A stretch of 24,588 nt of DNA from Candidatus Segatella albertsiae (GCA_002451555.1 DKCU01000072.1:1-24588), one strand, 5' to 3'; shown: positions 15,134-24,399, counted from the stretch's first letter. Notes: generated by a model not told the origin, from the letters alone. Translations and numbers: made by a program.

Positions 15134-15586
15134 ATGAGAATCGTAATACAGCGTGTAAGCCACGCATCCGTTACCATAGAAGGCAAGGTGAAATCAGCCA
15201 TCAAACAAGGCTACCTCATCCTCTTCGGAGCAGAAGAAAGCGACACCTCGGAAGACGTAGATTGGCTCGTCAAGAAGGTTATCGGTCTCCGTGTTTTCGA
15301 TGATGAGAACCATGTAATGAACCGTTCCATCATGGATGTCAGCGGCGAAATATTGGTTGTCAGCCAGTTCACCCTATTCGCCAGCTACAAGAAGGGCAAT
15401 CGCCCAAGTTGGTATCGTGCCGCTAAACATGAAATCAGCATTCCACTCTACGAGGAGTTCTGCAAGAAGCTATCCGAAGCCCTAGGTAAACCTGTAGGGA
15501 CAGGCGAATTTGGAGCCGACATGAAGGTGGAATTGCTCAATGATGGTCCTGTCACCATTATGATGGACACCCACAACAAGGAATAA
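15134..15586 (+). CDS. dtd: D-aminoacyl-tRNA deacylase
   Basis: The 150-residue enzyme removes D-amino acids (and mischarged glycine) from tRNA, a translation-quality step in the cytoplasm. Both family signatures are present: SQFTLFA at 77-83 and GPVT at 138-141, which form the chiral-proofreading site. The length is standard and the start MRIVIQRVSHASV is canonical. It begins 43 bp after uvrC and precedes the MazG-type gene by 45 bp, suggesting cotranscription. Confidence 0.96.
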   Translation: MRIVIQRVSHASVTIEGKVKSAIKQGYLILFGAEESDTSEDVDWLVKKVIGLRVFDDENHVMNRSIMDVSGEILVVSQFTLFASYKKGNRPSWYRAAKHEISIPLYEEFCKKLSEALGKPVGTGEFGADMKVELLNDGPVTIMMDTHNKE

Positions 15587-15631
15587 ATCCCCCTGTTTTT
15601 TAAGCGACTATACGTATAAAACAAGAAAATC

Positions 15632-15961
15632 ATGACGATAAAAGAAGCACAAGAGGCCGTAGATAAATGGATCAAGACATACGGCGTAAGATATTTCAGC
15701 GAGCTAACCAATATGGCTTGCCTCACTGAGGAAGTAGGTGAACTGGCTCGTGTCATCGCACGTACATACGGCGACCAAAGCTTCAAGAAGGGCGAAAAGC
15801 CTAACCTCGGCGAGGAAATGGCAGATGTCCTCTGGGTACTCATCTGCCTCGCCAACCAAACAGGCATCGACCTTACCGCAGAACTCCAAAAAAGCTTCGA
15901 CAAGAAGACGAAAAGAGATGCAGAAAGGCATAAAAACAACCCTAAGTTAAGTGAAGAGTGA
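15632..15961 (+). CDS. MazG-type nucleotide pyrophosphohydrolase
   Basis: The 109-residue all-alpha protein is a single-domain MazG-like NTP pyrophosphohydrolase. The metal-binding pattern EEVGE (33-37) and EEMAD (61-65) fits the ExxE...ExxD motif of this superfamily, which hydrolyses NTPs to NMP and pyrophosphate as house-cleaning. The substrate cannot be read from sequence. It lies between dtd and deoC in a co-oriented group. Confidence 0.88.
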   Translation: MTIKEAQEAVDKWIKTYGVRYFSELTNMACLTEEVGELARVIARTYGDQSFKKGEKPNLGEEMADVLWVLICLANQTGIDLTAELQKSFDKKTKRDAERHKNNPKLSEE

Positions 15962-16035
15962 AAGAATAACATCTTGATACTCTAAAGAAGCGCATCATTA
16001 ACATTCGTAGAAACAATCAAATAAACACATAAATT

Positions 16036-16980
16036 ATGAGCAGTATTAAAGACCAAGTCCTTGCACAACAGCATCAGCAGGGGCTGTATAGCGAGGCTGA
16101 TGACAGATACTTGTCAGTTCTCAAACAGTATAAAACAGACCTCGATGATGAGGAAGTAGCAGCGGAAGTCAAGAAGATTCTGGACGAAAAAGTTGCAGAG
16201 AACGAGACCTTGGAGGTCAAGAAATTCCTCTTGGGTAGCGTAGAGTTGACTTCTCTTCATACAGAAGATACAGAGGAAAGCATCCTAAAGATGATCGAAA
16301 AGGTGAACCAGTTTGCCAAGGATTATCCAGACCTCCCTCATGTCGCAACAGTATGCACCTACCCTAACTTCGCTGGTCTCATCAGCCAAAGTTTGGAAGT
16401 AGATGGCGTCGAAATCGCCGTTGTAAGCGGCAATTTCCCATCCTCCCAGACCTTTATCGAGGTAAAGGTAGCAGAGACTGCCTTAGCCATCAAAGACGGA
16501 GCAACAGAGGTAGATATCGTGATGCCAGTAGGTAAGTTCTTCAGCGAGGATTACGAGGGTATGTGCGACGATATTCAGCAATTGAAGGAAGTTTGTGGAG
16601 AGCACAAGATGAAGTGCATCTTGGAAACAGGCGACTTGAAGAACTGTAGCAACATCATGAAGGCCTCTATTCTCGCCATGTACTCAGGAGCCGACTACAT
16701 CAAGACCTCTACTGGCAAGGAGAAGATTTCAGCCACCCCAGAGGCTGCTTATGTAATGTGCCAAGCCATCAAGGCTTACTACGAGAAGACTGGCATCCAG
16801 ATTGGTTTCAAACCAGCGGGCGGCATCAATACGGTTCACGACGCTGTGGTTTACTACACCATTGTAAAAGAAATTCTTGGTGAGAAATGGTTGACTAACG
16901 AGTGGTTGCGTTTGGGTACATCCCGTCTTACCAACCTCCTCTTGAGCGATATTCTGGGCAAGGAAATCAAGTATTTCTAA
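16036..16980 (+). CDS. deoC: Deoxyribose-phosphate aldolase
   Basis: The 314-residue class I aldolase splits 2-deoxyribose-5-phosphate into glyceraldehyde-3-phosphate and acetaldehyde, in deoxynucleoside breakdown. The Schiff-base lysine is Lys223 in ADYIKTSTGK. Lys259 in GFKPAGGI is the second active-site lysine, and DGATEVDIVMP (154-164) supplies the phosphate and acid side. About 60-70 residues at the N-terminus exceed the compact E. coli-like enzyme, as often in Bacteroidetes. It ends the plus-strand group; a terminator follows at 17086-17131. Confidence 0.95.
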   Translation: MSSIKDQVLAQQHQQGLYSEADDRYLSVLKQYKTDLDDEEVAAEVKKILDEKVAENETLEVKKFLLGSVELTSLHTEDTEESILKMIEKVNQFAKDYPDLPHVATVCTYPNFAGLISQSLEVDGVEIAVVSGNFPSSQTFIEVKVAETALAIKDGATEVDIVMPVGKFFSEDYEGMCDDIQQLKEVCGEHKMKCILETGDLKNCSNIMKASILAMYSGADYIKTSTGKEKISATPEAAYVMCQAIKAYYEKTGIQIGFKPAGGINTVHDAVVYYTIVKEILGEKWLTNEWLRLGTSRLTNLLLSDILGKEIKYF

Positions 16981-17027
16981 GAAAGTAAAACAAATAACAG
17001 AAAAATAAACAAGAACAGAAAAAAAGG

Positions 17028-17090
17028 ATTCATAGATAAAACTCAATTATACATAGACGAAGTATAAGGATCCATAGATAAAAAGAGAGG
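17028..17090. repeat. Spaced repeat array D (CATAGA every 21 bp)
   Basis: CATAGA starts at 17031, 17052 and 17073, exactly 21 bp apart. The outer two units are nearly identical over 16 bp (GGATTCATAGATAAAA and GGATCCATAGATAAAA); the middle one keeps only the core. It is directly before the deoC terminator. Confidence 0.6.
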
Positions 17091-17131
17091 TCTTTCAACA
17101 GGAAAAACAACCTGTTGAAAGACCTCTTTTT
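17086..17131. terminator. Bidirectional terminator of deoC / polyprenyl synthase
   Basis: A perfect 17-bp stem pairs 17086-17102 with 17111-17127 over an 8-nt loop, with T-runs on both strands (TTTTT after the stem on plus; A-run 17081-17084 before it). It separates the convergent genes deoC and the 17248-18225 gene. Confidence 0.9.
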
Positions 17132-17236
17132 ATGACCTTCTATAGTCGTACGACTATAGTACCTATAAACGTACGACATGACCTTGCATAGTCGTACAAC
17201 ATGAACCTGCATAGTCGTACAACTATAAAAACTATA
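17132..17236. repeat. Spaced repeat array C (GTCGTACGAC-like every 23 bp)
   Basis: GTCGTACGAC-like cores start at 17145, 17168, 17191 and 17214, exactly 23 bp apart (GTCGTACGAC, AACGTACGAC, GTCGTACAAC twice). ATGAMCYTGCATA-like sequence joins the inner cores. The array ends 11 bp before the polyprenyl synthase stop codon. Confidence 0.8.
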
Positions 17237-17247
17237 AAAAATGAGGG

Positions 17248-18225
17248 TTACGCTTTGCGCTCAATCACGAAATCCAAGTACGCTTTCAAGGCAGTACGAA
17301 TCTCCCTATCCTCCACATAAGTGTCAAGAAAATTCAAACACTCTGCATGAAAATCCCACATACGTTTATCAGCATACTCAATACCTCCATTGTCCTTTGT
17401 AAAAGCTACCAGACGGGCGATTTCCTCAGGTTGAACCTCATGAGATTTCACTTTGCGGGCAAGTTTCATCATCTCCTCATCACCAGTCGATTTCAAAGCA
17501 TAGATAACAGGCAAAGTCAATTTACCTTCAGTCATGTCATTCCCTGTAGGCTTGCCAATCTCCTTGGAATCATAATAGTCGAAAATATCATCCCTAATCT
17601 GGAAGATAATTCCTAAGTTCTGTCCGAACCTCTTTGCTTCTTCTATTTCTACCATAGAAGCACCAGCCGACATGGCACCAATGCCTGCACAAGCCTCAAA
17701 GAGAGCCGCAGTTTTCTGCTTAATTACCTGATAATAAACATCTTCCGAGATTTCAGCATTACTGATGCTATTCAACTGTAAAATCTCTCCATTCGACAAA
17801 ACCCTTCCTAACTCTGCCAAATATCTCACGATTTCCTCGGAGTGAGAATAAGAGACATGAAGCAAGGCCGTAGAGAGAATGTAATCACCTACCAACACAG
17901 CGACCTTGTTATTATAGGTCGCGTTGACACTGGCCTGTCCACGGCGCTCCCCACTCTCATCGACCACGTCGTCATGGACAAGAGAAGCCGTATGAAGCAA
18001 CTCCAAACCAACAGCAGAATGTTGTGTCACCTCGGTCACCTTACCGAAATTCTTTGCCATCAAAAGGATGAGCATAGGACGCATACGCTTACCCGCACGC
18101 TGACGAATATGATCGAGAGCTTGCGAAAGAAGTCCATCGCTGTGCATCAAAGACTTATTAAACAAATCTATGAAATCTGCCAATTCTGCCTCAATAGGCT
18201 GCTTGATAAGTGATAAATAATCCAT
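17248..18225 (-). CDS. Polyprenyl diphosphate synthase
   Basis: The 325-residue trans-prenyltransferase has the family signatures GKRMRP (45-50), the first aspartate-rich motif DDVVD (85-89) and the second DDIFD (212-216). It condenses isopentenyl diphosphate onto an allylic primer to give a long-chain product, probably the menaquinone side chain in this kind of organism. Product length cannot be read safely from the sequence (an octaprenyl/IspB-like enzyme is one possibility). The gene is divergent from polA with 98 bp between; its -7 element is at 18265-18272. Confidence 0.9.
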   Translation of the reverse strand: MDYLSLIKQPIEAELADFIDLFNKSLMHSDGLLSQALDHIRQRAGKRMRPMLILLMAKNFGKVTEVTQHSAVGLELLHTASLVHDDVVDESGERRGQASVNATYNNKVAVLVGDYILSTALLHVSYSHSEEIVRYLAELGRVLSNGEILQLNSISNAEISEDVYYQVIKQKTAALFEACAGIGAMSAGASMVEIEEAKRFGQNLGIIFQIRDDIFDYYDSKEIGKPTGNDMTEGKLTLPVIYALKSTGDEEMMKLARKVKSHEVQPEEIARLVAFTKDNGGIEYADKRMWDFHAECLNFLDTYVEDREIRTALKAYLDFVIERKA

Positions 18226-18264
18226 TATATGATCGTAAAACTACTTAAATTCCGAAATTTGTTA

Positions 18265-18272
18265 CAAAATTA
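18265..18272 (-). promoter_or_regulatory. -7 element for polyprenyl synthase
   Basis: TAATTTTG on the minus strand, 40 bp before the ATG; the -33 is weak. Confidence 0.45.
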
Positions 18273-18282
18273 ATCAATTCTT

Positions 18283-18313
18283 CTTGAAATATGGCAATTT
18301 TTTAGTAATTTTA
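18283..18313 (+). promoter_or_regulatory. Promoter of polA
   Basis: CTTG (18283-18286), 19 bp and TAATTTTA (18306-18313), each one base from consensus. The start would be near 18318-18320, leaving only about 5 nt before ATG 18324 or 14 nt before ATG 18333. Confidence 0.5.
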
Positions 18314-18323
18314 CACCATAAAT

Positions 18324-21095
18324 ATGAATATTATGGATAAATTGTTCCTTTTAGATGCGTATGCGCTCATTTATCGCTCGTATTACGCCTTTATGAAAGC
18401 CCCTCGTATCAACTCGAAAGGGCTCAACACGTCATGTATCATGGGCTTCTGCAATACCCTCAACGAGATACTCACAAAGGAGAAGCCTACTCACATCGCA
18501 GTGGCTTTCGACCATGGCAAGACCTTCCGTCACGAGGCTTTTCCAGCTTATAAAGCACAAAGAGAGGAGACTCCCGAGGACATCAAACTCTCCGTGCCTA
18601 TCATCAAGCGAATCCTGGAAGCTTATCATATACCTATTCTTCAGGTAGATGGATTCGAGGCGGACGACATCATCGGTACCGTAGCAACTCAAGCTGGCGA
18701 AAAGGGTATCGAAACCTATATGCTCACACCTGACAAGGACTATGGGCAGTTGGTCAGGGAAAATGTTTATATGTACCGACCACGCCATGGTGGAGGCTAT
18801 GAGACTTTAGGTGAAAAAGAAATCGAGGAAAAGTATGGCATCTCTTCCCCACTCCAAGTCATCGACCTCTTGGCTCTGATGGGAGACTCTGCAGACAACT
18901 TCCCAGGATGTCCTGGCGTCGGAGAAAAAACTGCCGTGAAACTCATCAACGAATTTGGCAGTGTCGAGGGCTTGATTGAAAATTCCGCAAAAGTAAAAGG
19001 TAAACTTCGTGAGAAAGTGGAAGCTGCTGTCGAAGACATCAAGATGTCGAAGTTCTTGGCTACCATCCGAACCGACGTGCCTGTCTCTCAAAAATTCGAA
19101 GACTTAAAGTTGGTTGAACCCGATAAGGAGAAATTGGACGAAATCTTTACCGAATTAGAGTTCAAGTCGTTTGCCAGCCGTGTTCTTAAAAAACCTCAAC
19201 AAAAGCAAACGAAGCCTACAGGAGAGCTCGATTTATTTGGCGCACAGCAAGCAGATGGTCAAGAAGAGCAAAAAAACACGAGTTTTGACACCATTAAAAC
19301 GGTAGCACATAAATACAAACTCATTGAGACAAAAGAAGATGCGAAAAGACTTTATGACTTTTTAATTACAAAGCAAACTCTCTGTCTAGACACAGAGACC
19401 ACTTCAACCGCTGCTATTGACGCAGAATTAGTAGGATTGAGCTTCGCTGTTGAAGAGAAGGAGGCATTTTATGTGGCAATCCCTGCCAATCGTGAAGAAG
19501 CATTAAAATTCGTAAAGATCTTCAAACCACTCTATGAGAACCCAGAAATTCTTAAAGTGGGGCAAAACATCAAGTACGATTATGAGGTCTTGATGAACTA
19601 CGGCGTGGAGATCCAAGGCAAGATGTTTGACACGATGATTGCCCACTATCTCATCCAACCCGAGTTGTATCACAACATGGATTACTTGGCTGAAGTCTTC
19701 CTCCATTATCAAACAGTTCACATCGAGGAATTAATTGGTCCGAAGGGAAAGAATCAAAAATCTATGCGTGACCTCGCTCCATCAGAAGTTTACGAATATG
19801 CAGCCGAAGATGCCGACATCACGCTACGCCTGAAAAATGTGCTCGAACCAAAGCTCAAAGAAATTGATTGCGAGGATTTGTTCTGGAATGTAGAGATGCC
19901 ACTCGTTCCTGTACTCGCCCACATGGAGATGAATGGCGTGTGCATAGACACCAATACACTAAAGGAGACATCCATGAATCTGACAAATCGCTTGTCGGAC
20001 ATCGAGCACCATATCTACGAGTTGGCAGGAGAATCCTTCAACATCGCCTCCCCACGTCAAGTAGGAGAAATCCTCTTCGGGAAGATGAAGATTGTGGAGA
20101 AGCCTAAGAAGACAAAGACTGGACAATACGTAACCAGCGAGGAAGTACTGCAACAGTTGAGAAGCAAGAGCCCTATCATCGATGAGATACTGAACTACAG
20201 AGGATTGAAGAAACTGCTGAGCACCTACGTCGATGCCCTTCCAAAACTCATCAACCCTCGTACAGGTCATATTCATGCCCAGTTTAACCAAGCCGTGACA
20301 GCTACAGGTCGCCTCTCGTCAAGCGATCCAAACCTTCAGAATATCCCTGTAAGAGATGACGATGGTAAAGAGATAAGAAGATGCTTCATACCAGAACCAG
20401 GTTGCCTTTTCTTCTCTGCCGACTACTCGCAGATAGAACTTCGCATCATGGCACACTTGAGCGAAGACAAGAACATGGTGGAAGCTTTCCGTGAAGGCAG
20501 CGATATCCATGCTGCCACTGCTGCCAAGATATGGCATGAGGACATCTCAGAAGTATCTGATGCTCAACGCAAAAAGGCAAAGACTGCCAACTTCGGCATC
20601 ATCTATGGCATCACAACTTTCGGTCTTGCACAGCGCATGAATATCGAGAACAAGGAGGCGAAGCAAATCATCGAGGATTACTTCCGCACCTTCCCTGGCG
20701 TAAAAGCATACATGGAGAAATCCAAGGAAATCGCTCGTGAGAAAGGCTATGCCGAGACCATCTTCCACCGCCGTCGTTACTTGCCGGACATCAATAGCCG
20801 AAACGGAACGGTAAGAGGTTTCGCTGAGCGCAATGCCATCAATGCCCCTATTCAAGGCTCGGAGGCCGACATCATCAAAGTGGCGATGGTTCGCATCTTC
20901 AACCGATTCAAGGCAGAAGGCATCAAGAGCAAGATGATTATACAAGTGCACGATGAACTCAACTTCTCCGTTTATCCTGAGGAAAAGGAAAAGGTGGAGA
21001 AAATTGTAGTCGAGGAAATGCAGAACGCATATCACCTGAGCGTGCCTTTGATAGCTGATGCTGGCTGGGGAAAGAACTGGTTAGAAGCACATTAA
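18324..21095 (+). CDS. polA: DNA polymerase I
   Basis: The 923-residue enzyme fills gaps and removes RNA primers in repair and replication. The 5' nuclease domain is at 1-290 (FDHGKTFRHEAFPAYKAQR, DGFEADDIIG), joined by a low-complexity linker (about 290-320). The 3'-5' exonuclease keeps its acidic residues (Asp356, Glu358, Asp419 and YAAED 492-496), so proofreading is probably active. The polymerase has motif A DYSQIELR (700-707), motif B (Lys753 to Gly762) and motif C VHDE (875-878). ATG 18333 (MDKLFLLDAYAL) is an equally good start; the very short leader favours it slightly. A terminator is at 21145-21191. Confidence 0.97.
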   Translation: MNIMDKLFLLDAYALIYRSYYAFMKAPRINSKGLNTSCIMGFCNTLNEILTKEKPTHIAVAFDHGKTFRHEAFPAYKAQREETPEDIKLSVPIIKRILEAYHIPILQVDGFEADDIIGTVATQAGEKGIETYMLTPDKDYGQLVRENVYMYRPRHGGGYETLGEKEIEEKYGISSPLQVIDLLALMGDSADNFPGCPGVGEKTAVKLINEFGSVEGLIENSAKVKGKLREKVEAAVEDIKMSKFLATIRTDVPVSQKFEDLKLVEPDKEKLDEIFTELEFKSFASRVLKKPQQKQTKPTGELDLFGAQQADGQEEQKNTSFDTIKTVAHKYKLIETKEDAKRLYDFLITKQTLCLDTETTSTAAIDAELVGLSFAVEEKEAFYVAIPANREEALKFVKIFKPLYENPEILKVGQNIKYDYEVLMNYGVEIQGKMFDTMIAHYLIQPELYHNMDYLAEVFLHYQTVHIEELIGPKGKNQKSMRDLAPSEVYEYAAEDADITLRLKNVLEPKLKEIDCEDLFWNVEMPLVPVLAHMEMNGVCIDTNTLKETSMNLTNRLSDIEHHIYELAGESFNIASPRQVGEILFGKMKIVEKPKKTKTGQYVTSEEVLQQLRSKSPIIDEILNYRGLKKLLSTYVDALPKLINPRTGHIHAQFNQAVTATGRLSSSDPNLQNIPVRDDDGKEIRRCFIPEPGCLFFSADYSQIELRIMAHLSEDKNMVEAFREGSDIHAATAAKIWHEDISEVSDAQRKKAKTANFGIIYGITTFGLAQRMNIENKEAKQIIEDYFRTFPGVKAYMEKSKEIAREKGYAETIFHRRRYLPDINSRNGTVRGFAERNAINAPIQGSEADIIKVAMVRIFNRFKAEGIKSKMIIQVHDELNFSVYPEEKEKVEKIVVEEMQNAYHLSVPLIADAGWGKNWLEAH

Positions 21096-21144
21096 CGAGA
21101 ATGAATATGTTTTAATATCAAATAGATTTGATTTTGACAAAAGA

Positions 21145-21191
21145 ATAAAGGCTTCCGATGTTTCACATGAAACAATCGGAAGCCTTTATTC
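21145..21191. terminator. Bidirectional terminator of polA with parS-like loop
   Basis: A perfect 16-bp stem pairs 21145-21160 with 21176-21191. The 15-nt loop and adjoining T contain TGTTTCACATGAAACA (21160-21175), one base from the ParB site consensus. It serves the convergent ends of polA and the 21220-24279 gene. Confidence 0.85.
21160..21175. promoter_or_regulatory. parS-like site 3 in terminator loop
   Basis: TGTTTCACATGAAACA differs from TGTTTCACGTGAAACA at a single central base. It is the third such site in 9 kb. Confidence 0.5.
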
Positions 21192-21219
21192 ATACAAACT
21201 TACATGAGGTTGAAGAATA

Positions 21220-24200
21220 CTACAACTTCTTAATTATCGTCTCCAACTGTTCACCCAATCCTATCGTATATCCTTGAGAAACATAAACGACCCTGTTGAA
21301 TGTATCAGAAATCGTGAATATCGGAAGAAGATTGGCATTTGTAAGTTTCATATTATCAACGAGTTGTTTGCGAATAACCCCATCCTTGTCTATACCAAAG
21401 ATGATATTATTTGGCAAACCAGGGAACTCATTGATACGGAACTTATGAGCAGAAGCCTCATCCTCAAAGAGAAGCACTATCGGACGATTCCATCTTTCAA
21501 ACACCTGTGCAACCTTGGCAATGTCCTTCAAGGCATGATTGGTCGGTTCCTGCCCCACACCTATCAAGCCAGTGATGAAATAGCCACGACCAGTTTGGCT
21601 CAAAAGACTTACCTCCTTCAAGTTTTCCCCCTTGTCAGAAGCAGACTCAGACAAACCTTCAGAATTAGGAAGTTGATTCAACAACAAGAATTTCGATTCA
21701 GAATCGAAGTTGCCCTTTACAGTAACTTCCGTCTGAGAAGTACGCAAATGTATTGTAACAGGGAGAGTTTCTCCTGAAATTACATGCAACAACTGCATTT
21801 CCGACAATACCCCACCATTAGCAAGGCGAGTACCCGACACAAGTGCATAATCCCCTTCATCCAATTCTATTCCATTCTTAAAAGTATAGCTCCAAGTGCA
21901 ACCCTCCTCTGGATATTCCAAGAGAGAGGTAGAACCATCGGTATTGATACGTGTAAGCGTAAAATGACTATAATATTTCGGGTCATCTACCGCACCATTG
22001 ACTTGATAATCAAGCTTTAGAATTCCTTTTCGAGACACAATTGATGAAGTTTTATCAAAATCGACATCTATCCAGCCATTCTTCTCTGATTGTTTATCCT
22101 CCTTGCTTTCCATTCGATATTGCAACTTCTTGGTCACTGCATCCACCCTTGCCTCGATGCCAAGGCTTCTTGCCACATCGACGAAGAATATCTTGCGAGA
22201 ACGCTCATCAGTCAAGCGAGATTTCCATACACCGACTGGGGTTTGAGCGATTTGTAGCGCCTTCTTGTCTGGGTTCAAGTGAATGTTTTGCTTCACCCAC
22301 TCCACCAAGAGACGAGGATCATTTTTAAAAGACTGTGCCAAAGATTGTTTTACGTTTACAGAATGAGAGAAAGCACCTGCAGCATCCGTCTTGAGCGTAG
22401 ATTTCATCTTGCCAAATTCTTGCTCGAAAAACTGTTTGAAAGGCGAGATAATCATTTCATCCTCTACACGAGGCGATAATTGGTCGCTACTTGCCAAGAA
22501 ACTATCCTCCAAAATATTCACTTGCATATCTCGCAAGTCCTTGGCACTCAAAGTACTAAGCAAGCTGATAGTTCTATCAAGTTGATCTTGATGCTGCACC
22601 AAGAAATCAAGGACAACAGCATGATTTCCCCAAGAAGCTACCAAGAAATCCACCATCTTTTGCGCCTTTGCAGAGATTCTTTGAGTCCCAATATCCTGTT
22701 TGTCTTTTAGCGTTTCCGTGGAATTAATTCCACAAGCCACAGAAGTTTCCACTTGATTCATATCTGGAATTATCTTGTCTTTTTCAGAAATAGGACAAGG
22801 CGAAACAGGAGTCGAAACAGCAAGTTCCTCTCCCTTGGCAACCCAAGTGGCAATACCATTTCTCGTCAGATATTTCTCCACAATCAGTCCCTTCTCTCGC
22901 AAAGCTCTGAATGCGGTCTCTTGATTAAAGAAGGTAGCAAGATAAGCATGACGGATAGAATCCTCGTAAGCAAAACGCTCCAAGTTTTTGGTTCTCGCCT
23001 CTGCCGATACCAAAGGGATATTCGCCTTCTCTGGAGGAGGTACAATATCAAAGGAATCACGATAGAAAACTTGTCCTTCTTTTCCTACCTCATGATTCAA
23101 ACAAACCGTAATGGTCTTGTCCTTACCAAAGGAAGCCTTGGCGAAGCCATATTTGCCAGCCTTCGAAGCCCAAACCATCATGTCGCCTTTACCAGCCGAT
23201 AGAAAAGTCTTACCATCCGAAGACGTATATTTAGTCACTACCGAGCAAAACTCTGCATAATTATAAATCTTGAAATCCACTCTCGCTCCATCCACAGGCT
23301 TACCATTGGTATCTACCACCGAGAAATCGATTCGAGCAGAAGAGCCATAGTTGTCAATAAGGTTAATTTCCGTATAATTGGACGTGCGCAACATCACTTC
23401 CTCGGGGCCATTGTAATCACCGAATGCCTTGGTATGCATCAACATAGCTCGTGATGCCGGGGCATTAAACCAAGCTAGGTTGAGCACAGCTTCTGGCTCA
23501 CAAGCACCGAGGAAGTACCATTTTCCATCAGCCCAAGCCTCCACCCAGGCATGATTGTCATCGGTATGCGCCCAGCGAGGAGTATAAACCTGTCGCGCAG
23601 GAATACCTATCGCTCTCAAGGCAGCGACCGTGAAAGTACTCTCCTCGCCACATCTGCCGTATGCAGAACGGATTGTGGAAAGGGGTGCGGAAGTACGAGC
23701 ATCAGAAGGTTGATAAGTCACTCTCTCATGACACCAATGGTTCACCTCCAAAATGGCATTCTTCATACTCATCCCCTTCACACGTTCCTTCAACTCCTTG
23801 TAGAACACCTGTCTAGAATCATCGAGATTCTCATTATTCACACGGATAGGAAGTACGAAATGACGGAATAGCAATTCAGGAATCTCCTGTCCCCAAGGCA
23901 TTTCCCGACGAGCCTCGAAGCTTGTGCGAACATTCTGGAGAAAGAATGACGTAGGATAGTCGGTGACATCTGCCACAGGCATATAAGCATAGAGAAACTG
24001 CAATGCCTCCTGCTCCGCATTCGTCAGTTTCTTCTTCACCAAATCCTTACAGATGTTCTTAGTCTTAGCGTCTGTTATAAGCTTTTGTCTCTTCACTTGA
24101 TAAAACTGCTTGCCAACAAGATTCATCTTCTTCTCGAAGGTATTCTCCACCTTGGAGCGATAAGCATCGTCTGTGATAAAATGCTGTTTGCCTTGTGCAG

Positions 24201-24279
24201 CAACAGCCCTTTCGCCTGCCATCACCACCTGCCAGAAAGCCAAGAAGAGAATGGCAATAGATACTATACTTTTTCTCAT
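21220..24279 (-). CDS. Secreted transglutaminase-fold protein, 1019 residues
   Basis: I choose ATG 24279 because it opens a clear signal peptide (MRKSIVSIAILFLAFWQVVMAG), giving 1019 residues. A transglutaminase/cysteine-protease fold domain is at about 170-270, with Cys210 (GRCGEES) and His243 (DDNHAWVE); the usual third Asp is replaced by the segment GACEPE. A beta-rich stretch follows (about 300-420). A second, degenerate copy at about 640-745 aligns without gaps (681-711 to 199-229) but has Glu in place of Cys. The C-terminus (about 890-1019) looks thioredoxin-like without CxxC. It is probably periplasmic or surface-associated, of unknown substrate; Bacteroidetes have related proteins of undefined function. 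A terminator follows at 21145-21191 and the promoter is near 24369. Confidence 0.8.
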   Translation of the reverse strand: MRKSIVSIAILFLAFWQVVMAGERAVAAQGKQHFITDDAYRSKVENTFEKKMNLVGKQFYQVKRQKLITDAKTKNICKDLVKKKLTNAEQEALQFLYAYMPVADVTDYPTSFFLQNVRTSFEARREMPWGQEIPELLFRHFVLPIRVNNENLDDSRQVFYKELKERVKGMSMKNAILEVNHWCHERVTYQPSDARTSAPLSTIRSAYGRCGEESTFTVAALRAIGIPARQVYTPRWAHTDDNHAWVEAWADGKWYFLGACEPEAVLNLAWFNAPASRAMLMHTKAFGDYNGPEEVMLRTSNYTEINLIDNYGSSARIDFSVVDTNGKPVDGARVDFKIYNYAEFCSVVTKYTSSDGKTFLSAGKGDMMVWASKAGKYGFAKASFGKDKTITVCLNHEVGKEGQVFYRDSFDIVPPPEKANIPLVSAEARTKNLERFAYEDSIRHAYLATFFNQETAFRALREKGLIVEKYLTRNGIATWVAKGEELAVSTPVSPCPISEKDKIIPDMNQVETSVACGINSTETLKDKQDIGTQRISAKAQKMVDFLVASWGNHAVVLDFLVQHQDQLDRTISLLSTLSAKDLRDMQVNILEDSFLASSDQLSPRVEDEMIISPFKQFFEQEFGKMKSTLKTDAAGAFSHSVNVKQSLAQSFKNDPRLLVEWVKQNIHLNPDKKALQIAQTPVGVWKSRLTDERSRKIFFVDVARSLGIEARVDAVTKKLQYRMESKEDKQSEKNGWIDVDFDKTSSIVSRKGILKLDYQVNGAVDDPKYYSHFTLTRINTDGSTSLLEYPEEGCTWSYTFKNGIELDEGDYALVSGTRLANGGVLSEMQLLHVISGETLPVTIHLRTSQTEVTVKGNFDSESKFLLLNQLPNSEGLSESASDKGENLKEVSLLSQTGRGYFITGLIGVGQEPTNHALKDIAKVAQVFERWNRPIVLLFEDEASAHKFRINEFPGLPNNIIFGIDKDGVIRKQLVDNMKLTNANLLPIFTISDTFNRVVYVSQGYTIGLGEQLETIIKKL

Positions 24280-24368
24280 ATTTATGATAAGATTAATTTG
24301 CGTAAATAAACCATGCAAATAGCAACATGAAAGTTTGGTTTCAAATGCCAAATGCAGCTTAACAACCG

Positions 24369-24399
24369 CAAAGATAAATAATAAAAACGAAGTTCACAA
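24369..24399 (-). promoter_or_regulatory. Promoter of the transglutaminase-fold gene
   Basis: TATCTTTG (24376-24369) on the minus strand with TTGT (24399-24396) 19 bp upstream, overlapping the left arm of the inverted repeat at 24391-24425, which could therefore be an operator. Confidence 0.55.
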
